Notes under the pieces: model-generated
What the model saw: only the letters and a program-made list of their open reading frames with translations
Database searches by the model: none
What the model was told of the DNA's origin: nothing
Position numbers and translations under genes: made by a program
Source of the DNA: Acidobacteriaceae bacterium
Lineage (GTDB): Bacteria > Acidobacteriota > Terriglobia > Terriglobales > Acidobacteriaceae
NCBI GenBank assembly: GCA_009781125.1
Contig: WQYS01000024.1
Location: forward strand, 1-14,371
Direction: 5' to 3'
Length of the DNA: 14,371 bases
In this document: piece by piece, positions 1 to 6,934 of the stretch
Layout of the letters: every line of letters begins with the position of its first letter
Numbering within the stretch: the first letter of the stretch is position 1

Positions 1-3000
1 TCATTCGAAGGCCCGGACGGACCCACATTGTTTACTGCTTCCACCACGTAGTAATACGTGGTGGAGTCCACAAGACCCGTCGAATCCGTATAGCTGCTCG
101 TGCCGAGTCCAGACGCTATCTGAGTTGCAGCCGACGGCACGACGGGACTGACCGTGTCGCGATAGACGCTGTAGGTGATGCCAGCGCCGGACACTGCCGT
201 CCAGCTCAGGTCGATTTCGGTTGCCGACACTCCCGCGGCGGTGAGGCCCGTGGGAGCGCTGGGAACCTGTGGCACAGGGATAGAGCCGCTCTGCCACCAT
301 CCCATGTTGACAGGCGTGGCCAGCACCCAAGGCACTGCCGTGCCGGTTCCGATCGCCGGACTGCCCGTCACCAGGCTGAGATCACCCGTGGAAGCAGCGG
401 TAAACTTCGGATCGGTGTTGAGCTTGTTGCCCGATCCCATCGTCGTAGGATCAACACCTGTCCCTCCGTCGACTCCGACAACCGTACCGAAGCTCGGGTA
501 GCCGATATTCGTGGTGAAGGTATTGTTCCCCGACAGGGAGTTCATATAGTAAGACGAATTGTTAGCGGTCTGATCGCCCGACCCAACCACAGCATAGGTA
601 GCATTGTTGATGATGGTCGAGTTCGAGCAAGGATCGCAGGTAATTTCGCCCCTGGCAGTTGCGCTGCCGGGATTGACGGTCCCCCATGCGAGTGTTTCGT
701 TGACCGCGGTAAGAGGTTGCGTGTTATTGCCATAGGTGGAATTGTTGACCACCGTCACATTTTGGTCATGGGCGAGTGATATTCCCGAACCGCTGTTGTT
801 GTAAACGATGTTGCCGACAACAAGGGAAGCCTCCGTGTAGGCAGCGCCGCCAGGCCAGCCCACCACGTGGTCCGTATCGTTGATCAGGATGCCTGCAAAT
901 ATAACCGGGTTCCCTTCGACATTCAGGTACCCATTTTCCTCATTGTCATGGACGATGTTGTAGGCGGCCACGTTATGATACGGGAACGCCTGGTCGGCCA
1001 CGGTCGGCGTGAAGGCCGAGCCAAGGCCCGTCGGCTCAAAGAAGACCAGAGCGCCAAAATTAGCTATGGAGTTGCCAGCAGGATTGGTTCCGGTGTTCTC
1101 AACGAGATTGTTCACGGCCCAGCTATAGTCGGCCGCATTGAAATTAATACCGCCAAAGCCGCAATTCTTAACGGTGCTGTTTTCAACTACTATATGGTGT
1201 TGAAAACCGGCGTTGTCTGCGACGCAATTCGCATAGTTACCACCGCTGTTGGCGTTGTCCGCATCAATCGTGAGTCCGTCGAGAATAATGTAGTTTGTCG
1301 TGAGATCGATGAGATCTGTATTGACCCCCGACGGCCCGACGCCTAGGATAGTTGCGCTACCCGGTGTCAACGCTCTGTACGCCACATAGCCGGTTGGGCT
1401 ATTGGCGTTGCCACCATGGGCGAGAACGACCTGGCCAGCGATGCTGATGGTTCCATTGAGGTTGATGCAATCGCCCGGTAGCGCGTTCGCATCGGCCGTC
1501 GCTAGTGTTAGCCAGGCTGTTGCGGGCGTGGTTCCGTCTGCTGTATCGTCACCGGTGGTCGCATCGACATACCAATCGCGCACGCAGACGTATTGCGGCA
1601 CACCTAGTGACGCAGGGTCGACATAGCTGGTTGCAGCTGCGCCGGGGCCACTCGTGGCAGGAATAGTGCTGGTAGGAGCCGTAGTCGTGTCCGAGGCCTC
1701 ATTTGAAGGATCGGAGCTGCCCGCGACGTTCACCGCTTCCACCACGTAGTAATACGTGGTGTTCGGCGCAAGACCACTGTCGAAGTAAGAAGCAGCGCTG
1801 ATACCAGACTGCACCAGGTTCGAGGCCGAAGGCGTGAAGCCGCTGGCCGTATCGCGATAGACGTTGTAGGTGATACCGGGAGCATCTACCGGGGTCCACA
1901 TCATGACGATTCCGCTTCCGGACACAGCCTGGACGGTGAGGCCTGTTGGAGCTCCGGGTGGAACAGGAACAGAAGTCTCAGCCGAGACCTGCGGCGCAGC
2001 CGTCTGGCCCATGCTGTTCACCGCTACAACGATGTAATAGTAGTAGGTCGCGGCCTCAAGAGTCGTATCCTTATAGCTTCCCGTGGTGAGTCCGGACGCT
2101 ATCTGGTTCACGGGCGAGGGCGTAAAGCCGCTGATCGCGCTGCGGAAGACGCTGTAGGTTACGCCGTCCACCGGCGTCCAGGCCAGGTCTATTTCGTTTG
2201 CCGACACGCTCGTAGCGCCGACGCCAGCAGGAGCAGCAGGAAGCGCCGTTGCGCCATCGGGAGTGCCCTGCCAATATCCCATGTTGGGGGTCGATGACGT
2301 CAGCCACGGCTCCGCCGTAGCGGCCCCCAGCGCCGGACTGCCCGCCTGCAAGCTGAACCAGCCGTCCTTGACAAACATTGGGTCCGTGGGGAATTTGTTC
2401 CCCGATGTTAACTGCGGAAACCCATTGGGGAAGGGATAGCCGATGTTCGTCGTATAGACCGTGCCCGACGAGCCGCTATTGTAGTAAAAACTCGAATTGT
2501 AACTAAGGGGCGGAGCGGAACCGACGACGGAGAAGGTGGCATTGTTAATAATGGTGGAGTTCATGCAGGGCCCGCAGGCGATTTCGCCCCTGTTTGCGCC
2601 GCCGATCTCGGGATCGGTGTAGTTGTTGTAGGCGCTGTTGTTGGCTGCTACTACATTCGTGGACTCATAAATCTCAAGCCCGGCGCCGCCATTGTTGTAC
2701 ATGATGTTGCCGATGACCAGCGCACCGCCGGTGTATACATTGTTGTCGCCCTGGGTGTGGTTCCAGTCGTCAAGGATGATCCCGTTGCCATCGGTGTGCG
2801 TTGTTCCGCCATTGGTGCCGCAGCCGTTGGCCGGACACCCTGTGGACGCAATGTAGTTGTCGTATACGGTGTTGAAGGCAATAATCATGTGGGCCTTGAC
2901 GACATTCGTCATATACAGGTCTGCGTCGTTCGGCTGGAAGCCAGGAATCCAACCCGTCACGCTGCCCGCATAATAAATATCGATGCCGGAGCCCTCGTAA

Positions 3001-3827
3001 TAATAGTCGCTGTGGGCGTTGTCATACACGACGTTGTTGATGTACCAGTGATAGTCGCCGGTAACTCCGGTTCCACCCGAACCGCAGCCATGGATGATGT
3101 TGTTTTCAACGACGATATGGTGTTGGGCTCCAGGACTCTGGACGCAGGAGCCGGTCACATTGTCGTTGTTTCCGTCGAACTCAATTCCATCGAAGATCAT
3201 GTAGTCCTTGACAACGACCATGCTCGCAACGGCGAAGGGCGTGGTGCCGATCTTCGTGTCCATGATGAGGTGAGCCTGTTGCGGCACGGTTGACCTGTAC
3301 ACGACATAGCCGGTCGGGCTGTTGTCGTTGCCACCCATGGTCAAGTAGACAGAGTCGTTGAGGTGGTACATTCCCGGGGCAAGATTGACGCAATCGCCCG
3401 GCTGGATCTTATTATCCGAATCGGCCTTATTGATCGTCGCGAATGCTGTCGCGGGCGTAGTCCCGTCATTCGAATCGCTGCCGTTCGGATCGACATACCA
3501 ATCGCGCACGCAGGTATACTGCGGAATCCCAAGGTAAGCAACGTTGTAGCCCGACGACGACGGAAGGGGCGCGGATCCGGGGCCTATGGGGTTTTGGGCC
3601 CCGCCCGGCGGCGGAGTGGGCATGGTCATCGTGCCGTTGCCGTACTTATTGTTTTCGCCGCAGCCTGCCATGACAAAGCTGGCAACGACCGCGAGAGCGA
3701 GCAGGAGCATCTGTCCGCAACAGGTACGCCAGTTACCAGAGCGAAGCCACGTGAGCCCCACCATTAAGAACGGCTTATGATTCGAGCCACTCTTCCCCGA
3801 CTTTGATTCGATCCGAGAAAACGCCAT
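1..3827 (-). CDS. Modular beta-helix / FN3 surface lipoprotein, 3' end beyond the window
   Basis: Frame open from ATG at 3827 to the left edge (1275 codons, no stop); I checked frame continuity at about fifteen points, including each domain. A GGGAGGT ribosome site lies 7 nt before the ATG. Domains by residue: leader with hydrophobic stretch 40-55 ending MAGC (Cys56, near-consensus lipobox; the -3 Met is unusual); short Pro/Gly linker 66-90; beta-helix module A about 94-521, opening with LGIPQYTCVRDWYVDPNGSD, a DUF1565-like start; FN3-1 about 530-615; FN3-2 about 620-712; beta-helix module B about 735-1180; FN3-3 from about 1188 onward, incomplete. Modules A and B share the order of motifs (HHIVVEN, VVGN, GEI.C..C, GSPA.G). 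Family knowledge: such proteins are exported carbohydrate-active or adhesive proteins, some of them lyases. Substrate and activity are unknown. The gene directly upstream is its closest relative. The domain reading is confident, the function is not. Confidence 0.88.
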   Translation of the reverse strand, partial: MAFSRIESKSGKSGSNHKPFLMVGLTWLRSGNWRTCCGQMLLLALAVVASFVMAGCGENNKYGNGTMTMPTPPPGGAQNPIGPGSAPLPSSSGYNVAYLGIPQYTCVRDWYVDPNGSDSNDGTTPATAFATINKADSDNKIQPGDCVNLAPGMYHLNDSVYLTMGGNDNSPTGYVVYRSTVPQQAHLIMDTKIGTTPFAVASMVVVKDYMIFDGIEFDGNNDNVTGSCVQSPGAQHHIVVENNIIHGCGSGGTGVTGDYHWYINNVVYDNAHSDYYYEGSGIDIYYAGSVTGWIPGFQPNDADLYMTNVVKAHMIIAFNTVYDNYIASTGCPANGCGTNGGTTHTDGNGIILDDWNHTQGDNNVYTGGALVIGNIMYNNGGAGLEIYESTNVVAANNSAYNNYTDPEIGGANRGEIACGPCMNSTIINNATFSVVGSAPPLSYNSSFYYNSGSSGTVYTTNIGYPFPNGFPQLTSGNKFPTDPMFVKDGWFSLQAGSPALGAATAEPWLTSSTPNMGYWQGTPDGATALPAAPAGVGATSVSANEIDLAWTPVDGVTYSVFRSAISGFTPSPVNQIASGLTTGSYKDTTLEAATYYYYIVVAVNSMGQTAAPQVSAETSVPVPPGAPTGLTVQAVSGSGIVMMWTPVDAPGITYNVYRDTASGFTPSASNLVQSGISAASYFDSGLAPNTTYYYVVEAVNVAGSSDPSNEASDTTTAPTSTIPATSGPGAAATSYVDPASLGVPQYVCVRDWYVDATTGDDTADGTTPATAWLTLATADANALPGDCINLNGTISIAGQVVLAHGGNANSPTGYVAYRALTPGSATILGVGPSGVNTDLIDLTTNYIILDGLTIDADNANSGGNYANCVADNAGFQHHIVVENSTVKNCGFGGINFNAADYSWAVNNLVENTGTNPAGNSIANFGALVFFEPTGLGSAFTPTVADQAFPYHNVAAYNIVHDNEENGYLNVEGNPVIFAGILINDTDHVVGWPGGAAYTEASLVVGNIVYNNSGSGISLAHDQNVTVVNNSTYGNNTQPLTAVNETLAWGTVNPGSATARGEITCDPCSNSTIINNATYAVVGSGDQTANNSSYYMNSLSGNNTFTTNIGYPSFGTVVGVDGGTGVDPTTMGSGNKLNTDPKFTAASTGDLSLVTGSPAIGTGTAVPWVLATPVNMGWWQSGSIPVPQVPSAPTGLTAAGVSATEIDLSWTAVSGAGITYSVYRDTVSPVVPSAATQIASGLGTSSYTDSTGLVDSTTYYYVVEAVNNVGPSGPSN
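37..63. repeat. 27-bp direct repeat, copy 1 (FN3-3 coding)
   Basis: Identical over 27 bp to 1735..1761. It encodes the FN3 strand TTYYYVVEA. Inside it lies a perfect 9-bp inverted repeat (42..50 with 55..63, loop GTAA). The identity points to recent duplication or conversion between FN3-2 and FN3-3; the palindrome is probably a by-product of the codons used. Confidence 0.8.
1735..1761. repeat. 27-bp direct repeat, copy 2 (FN3-2 coding)
   Basis: Same 27 bp as 37..63, with the 9-bp inverted repeat at 1740..1748 and 1753..1761. It codes for the same FN3 strand in the second FN3 domain. FN3-1 has a related but not identical stretch (TYYYYIVVAVN) near 2034. Confidence 0.8.
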
Positions 3828-4133
3828 TTCGATTACCTCCCAAAAGGTCTTCCTTTTTTCTTTTCCGCTTCGTTTCAAAAGTGAAATACGAAGACGGCAG
3901 TTACGTGATGAAAACGCTCACACGCGCGCATATCGCCAGCGCAAAGCACGCAGCTTCTCCAAAATCTTCCGCATCAACAACTTTCGGCACTGTCAATCAT
4001 CTCCACCCTCATCCACGGTCGTCGAGTTTTGCTATTTGACCGATCAAGCACTCACACCGCACGAAGATGCTCGCAAGCATCAAATTCGATCATATTTTCT
4101 GAAGAACGTTGCGATAGTAGCGGTCGTAATAGA

Positions 4134-4285
4134 TTACTGTCAAGCCGCTTACAGTGGGCATCAGGCGACTCCTTACAGTAAAGAGTCACCCTTCGCTGTC
4201 GAATGTAAGCATACTGTATTCAATCGTTTACACGAAAACAGTAAATCGGTGCCGAAATCGACGCTCAGAGGTGACTGTAAGGAGT
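4134..4285. promoter_or_regulatory. Cluster of TTACNGTAA-like motifs (candidate operator array)
   Basis: At least six copies of a half-palindromic motif within 152 bp. TTACAGT, on either strand, occurs at 4149, 4173 and 4274; ACAGTAA, on either strand, at 4134, 4175 and 4238. The copy at 4173..4181 is the full near-palindrome TTACAGTAA, and 4211..4219 is ATACTGTAT. In addition, ACTCCTTACAGT at 4168..4179 recurs as its exact reverse complement at 4274..4285. The array lies 307-458 bp upstream of the start at 3827 and after the end of the gene at 4599. Regulatory function is inferred. Confidence 0.5.
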
Positions 4286-4551
4286 GGGAGCACGAACAGG
4301 ATAAGACTGAGCACTGCGTGTCGCGCTCCTCAGCAGTTCAGCATCAGACCGGCTCCAGCACCACAACCGCTGCTGCAAATGCAGTCGAGCGCTCTCAAAT
4401 GAACTGTGCCAACGGCGCAATCTATTGCCAGCTCGCCGCGGCGAGAAAGGATGTCCCTCTACGTTAAAGGACTGAAGACCTGCTGAATAGATATATCCCA
4501 TACCTATAGAGATGGCTGGAGCTTGCCGAGACAGGCCGAAGCGCATGCGAA

Positions 4552-4576
4552 GCGGGAGGTGCTCGACACCTCCCGC
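4552..4576 (-). terminator. Strong hairpin downstream of the 569-aa beta-helix gene
   Basis: A perfect 10-bp GC-rich stem (4552..4561 with 4567..4576) around a 5-nt loop, 22 nt past the stop codon at 4599. On the minus strand it is followed by TTCGCATGCG rather than a T-run, so it may stabilise the 3' end or act with Rho rather than be a classic intrinsic terminator. Confidence 0.6.
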
Positions 4577-4598
4577 ACGCCTGCTGTAAAACAACGTC

Positions 4599-6308
4599 CT
4601 ACTGCTGCCACTGCCCTATGTTGACGAAGGTCGTGGACGTCAGCCACGGCTCCAGCGTGCCGGTTCCGAGCGCCGGACTGCCCGGCTGCAAGATGAAATT
4701 GCCACCCGCGGCAAAGTACGGATCCATGCCGAACTGGTTCCCCGTTCCGTGGGCGGATCCATTGTTGCGAGGATAGCCGATGTTCGTCGTGAAGGCCGTG
4801 CTCGACGATTGGGAGTTGATGTAATAGCCCGTATTGTCACTCAGAGGCGCAGTCGAGCCAACAACGGCATAGGTGGCGTTGTTGATGAGCTGGGAGCTCA
4901 TGCAGGGACCGCAGGCAATTTCGCCTCTGTTTGCGCCCGTGATCTCGACATCGGTGTAGTTGTTGTAGGTGCTGTTGTTGGCCGCTATTACGTTGGTGGC
5001 TTCATAAAGCTCAATGCCAGCGCCGCCATTGTTGTAAGCGATGTTGCCAACAACCAGCGCCCCGCCGGTGTATACGTTGTTGTCGCCTTGCGTGTGGTTC
5101 CAGTCGTCGAGAATGATCCCGTTGCCATCGGTGTGATACGGCTCGCCATTGGTGCCGCAGTGGGGTGTCCCCGGACATCCTGAGGGTAGAACGCCATTGT
5201 CGTGTACGTTATTGAAGGCGAGAATCATGTGTCTGGGTAACGCTTTGTCCGCGGCGTTCGGAGTGAAGGCAGGATCCCATTCGAGCGCGGAGCCCGCATA
5301 ATAAATATCGATCCCTGAGCCTTCGTAATAAAAGTCGGCCCCAGCGTTCTCATACACGAGATTGTTGATGTACCAGTGATAGTCGCCAGTGAATCCAGTG
5401 CCACCCGAACCGCAACCGTGGATGATGTTGTTCTCAACGACGATATGGTGCAAAGCTGAACCCTGGATGCAGGCTCCATTCACGTTGTTGTTGTTTCCGT
5501 CGAACTCAATCCCATCGAAGATCAGGTAGTTCACGCTGTTGTAGCCCGCAGTATTATTGGGGTCATACATCGTAATCAGGTGCCCGATGGAGCCATTGAA
5601 CTTACCCATACTGTCTGTAGTTATCGAGCCCAGCCTGGTGTTCATGACGATGTGCGCGCCGGTGCCGGGGCCGGTGAGCGGCGTCGATCCTCTGTAAACG
5701 ACATAGCCGGTCGAGCTGTTCACGTTGCCGCCATGATTCAAGGTGACCGTGGCGTTGAGAGCGTAAGTCCCCGCAGCAAGATTGACGCAATCGCCCGCCT
5801 CGACGCTCGAATCGGCTTTCGTCAGCGTCCTCCAGGGCGCGGAAGCCGAGTCTCCGCTGTTCGCGTCGGAACCGTTCGGATCGAGATACCAGTTCCGCAG
5901 GCAGGTATATTGCGGAATCCCAAGGTAAGAGATGTTGTAACCCACTGTTGACGGGAGGGTTGCGGTCGCAGGTATGGGGTTTTGGCCGCCCACTGGCGTG
6001 GGAGTAGGCGTTGGAGGAGTAGGCGTGGGTGATGCAGGGGTTGACGTGGGAGTTGGTGGGGCATGCGTCGGAGTTGGCGCCGGAGACGTCGTCGGTGGTG
6101 GCGTGGGGCCATGGTGCGGAGGATTGCCGTCTCCGCCGCAACCTGCTGCCACGCCAAGACTTACGATGGCCGCCAGAGCGAGCACGAGCGCAAGTCCATA
6201 ACAGGAACACCAGTTGCGCAGGCAAAGCCCCGAGAGCCTCACGCTTGAGAACGGCTTTTGATGAGAACCGCTCTTGCCCGACTTCGATTCAATCCGAGAA
6301 AACACCAT
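4599..6308 (-). CDS. Right-handed parallel beta-helix repeat lipoprotein
   Basis: 569 aa, ATG start with AGGAG 6 nt upstream. The N-terminus (FSRIESKSGKSGS) is almost identical to that of the gene starting at 3827, which supports this start in both. Hydrophobic segment 38-56 ends AAGC, making Cys57 the likely lipidated residue and the protein exported. A Pro/Thr-rich linker (68-106) leads to one beta-helix module from about 124 to the C-terminus: IPQYTCLRNWYLDPNGSD opening, HHIVVENNIIHGCGSGGTG, a DGNGIILDDWNHTQGDNN motif, GEIACGPCMSS and the terminal GSPALGTGTLEPWL. This module is much closer to module A of the neighbouring gene than to its module B. Candidate roles are polysaccharide lyase, hydrolase or binding protein; nothing in the sequence fixes the substrate. 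A hairpin follows the stop. Confidence 0.9.
   Translation of the reverse strand: MVFSRIESKSGKSGSHQKPFSSVRLSGLCLRNWCSCYGLALVLALAAIVSLGVAAGCGGDGNPPHHGPTPPPTTSPAPTPTHAPPTPTSTPASPTPTPPTPTPTPVGGQNPIPATATLPSTVGYNISYLGIPQYTCLRNWYLDPNGSDANSGDSASAPWRTLTKADSSVEAGDCVNLAAGTYALNATVTLNHGGNVNSSTGYVVYRGSTPLTGPGTGAHIVMNTRLGSITTDSMGKFNGSIGHLITMYDPNNTAGYNSVNYLIFDGIEFDGNNNNVNGACIQGSALHHIVVENNIIHGCGSGGTGFTGDYHWYINNLVYENAGADFYYEGSGIDIYYAGSALEWDPAFTPNAADKALPRHMILAFNNVHDNGVLPSGCPGTPHCGTNGEPYHTDGNGIILDDWNHTQGDNNVYTGGALVVGNIAYNNGGAGIELYEATNVIAANNSTYNNYTDVEITGANRGEIACGPCMSSQLINNATYAVVGSTAPLSDNTGYYINSQSSSTAFTTNIGYPRNNGSAHGTGNQFGMDPYFAAGGNFILQPGSPALGTGTLEPWLTSTTFVNIGQWQQ
5973..6107 (-). repeat. Pro/Thr-rich linker coding repeat
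   Basis: Low-complexity stretch coding for repeated PTP-type units (residues 68-112) between the lipid anchor and the beta-helix domain. It probably works as an extended cell-surface spacer. The neighbouring paralogue has only a short Pro/Gly linker here, so the tract has expanded or contracted since duplication. Its length may vary between strains. Confidence 0.8.
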
Positions 6309-6396
6309 GATTGTCTCCTGAAACCCTTCATTACGTGCGGAGCCCGCTAACCCGCATTTCTCACGCCATCTTCTCTCTTACGCCCCAAACCCTTGC

Positions 6397-6421
6397 CATC
6401 CCGCAACGAAGCGAAGGGATG
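6397..6421. repeat. Short palindromic intergenic repeat (CATCCC...GGGATG)
   Basis: 6-bp inverted arms 6397..6402 and 6416..6421 around GCAACGAAGCGAA. It resembles the small dispersed palindromes with a GAGCGAAGCGA-like centre found between genes in many bacterial genomes. One copy only in the window, so repeat status rests on recollection of that type. Confidence 0.4.
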
Positions 6422-6426
6422 ACAAA

Positions 6427-6454
6427 GGAGAAGTGGACAAGGGAGAAGTGGACA
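6427..6454. repeat. 13-bp tandem direct repeat
   Basis: GGAGAAGTGGACA occurs at 6427..6439 and 6442..6454, a period of 15 bp, right after the short palindrome. It may be slippage or a target-site footprint of the adjacent repeat; no function is evident. Confidence 0.6.
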
Positions 6455-6542
6455 GCGATGTGAAAATGCCGGTTAAGCATCAAGTCCAACCTCATTCTGC
6501 AGAAAACAAAGAAATAATTGCCGGAACAAGCCATTGTCAATG

Positions 6543-6679
6543 CGCTTACAGTGTGTACGCAGCGGCGCTTTACGGTAAGGATTTGCGTAACTGTTGATAT
6601 GCTGCAAGCTACGCTGATTCAAGTTGCCGCCGGACATAGGTAAACCGGCATGGGAGCCGATGCCCGGAGGCACCTGTAA
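6543..6679. promoter_or_regulatory. TTACNGTAA-like motifs in the divergent promoter region
   Basis: CGCTTACAGTG at 6543..6553 matches 4146..4156 over all 11 bp. A perfect TTACGGTAA lies at 6570..6578, and a half-match CACCTGTAA at 6671..6679. The same motif family is clustered upstream of the other beta-helix gene, so a shared regulator is plausible. The sites are 235-371 bp upstream of the start at 6308 and 256-392 bp upstream of the start at 6935. Confidence 0.45.
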
Positions 6680-6816
6680 AGAGTGAGCAAAAGGCTCAAA
6701 CAGGTCAGGAGTAAATCCTGTAGGATCGTGTCAATGTGCAATTTCGAAGTCGAAAGACTTACCGGCGAGCCAAAACCTTTTGCAGCAATTCAACTCCAAC
6801 AGACTAAAACGTTTGC

Positions 6817-6838
6817 GTCATTTATGACTCTGCATGAC
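6817..6838. promoter_or_regulatory. GTCAT-TT-ATGAC palindrome with a third half-site
   Basis: Perfect 12-bp palindrome at 6817..6828 followed by another ATGAC at 6834..6838, exactly 10 bp after the first ATGAC, i.e. one helical turn. It lies 45-66 bp upstream of the putative -10 of the plus-strand gene, a usual place for an activator. Binding is inferred from spacing and symmetry only. Confidence 0.3.
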
Positions 6839-6882
6839 CTGCGCAAGCCCAAAAAATATAGCCAGACAGCAGTTGGACGCCC

Positions 6883-6888
6883 TATAAT
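6883..6888 (+). promoter_or_regulatory. Putative -10 box (TATAAT) of the membrane regulator-like gene
   Basis: Exact TATAAT 46 nt before the ATG at 6935. No recognisable -35 hexamer lies 16-18 bp upstream, so the promoter may be activator-dependent. Confidence 0.45.
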
Positions 6889-6934
6889 GCGTTATTGCAC
6901 GCATAAACATCCACCTGGAAGCGCGTTTTGAAGA

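Larger units (their letters stand above)
3828..4598. other. 770-bp intergenic region between the two beta-helix genes
   Basis: No convincing gene. Short open frames here lack ribosome sites, have no recognisable motifs and look unlike coding sequence. It holds the 5' region of the gene starting at 3827 (pyrimidine-rich stretch on the plus strand near 3840-3870), a cluster of TTACNGTAA-like motifs at 4134..4285 and a strong hairpin at 4552..4576 after the upstream gene. A TTGACA is present on the minus strand at 3991..3996, but no good -10 follows at proper spacing, so I do not call a promoter. Confidence 0.6.
6309..6934. other. 626-bp divergent intergenic region
   Basis: Lies between the minus-strand beta-helix gene (start 6308) and the plus-strand membrane regulator-like gene (start 6935), so it must hold both promoters. 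Visible content: a short interspersed-type palindrome at 6397..6421, a 13-bp tandem repeat at 6427..6454, TTACNGTAA-like motifs at 6547..6679, a GTCAT/ATGAC palindrome at 6817..6838 and a TATAAT at 6883. I see no convincing gene; the open frames here have no motifs or ribosome sites. Confidence 0.6.

Noticed and set aside
42..63. 9-bp perfect hairpin as a regulatory or attachment site
   Set aside because: It is explained by the codons of the FN3 strand TTYYYVV and recurs at 1740..1761 in the same domain position.
2757..3293. Val/Ile-rich plus-strand frames opposite the beta-helix modules (also 867..1346, 4749..5183, 5580..5951)
   Set aside because: They mirror the Asn/Asp-rich beta-helix codons (AAC/GAC read as GTT/GTC). 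The same shadow appears opposite each module copy, which explains their similarity to each other.
3991..3996. Minus-strand TTGACA as the -35 of the gene starting at 3827
   Set aside because: No -10-like hexamer follows at 16-18 bp.
4036..4467. Plus-strand frame of 143 codons in the intergenic region
   Set aside because: TTG start, no ribosome site, no recognisable motif, and it runs through the repeated TTACNGTAA sites; judged non-coding.
4906..4923. CGPC, identical to the thioredoxin active site, in the beta-helix proteins
   Set aside because: It sits in a GEIACGPCM context within the beta-helix; the aligned module B has CDPC and no thioredoxin fold is present. More likely a structural disulfide pair.
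6427..6454. CRISPR-like repeat pair
   Set aside because: Only two 13-bp units with a 2-bp gap; no spacers and no cas genes.
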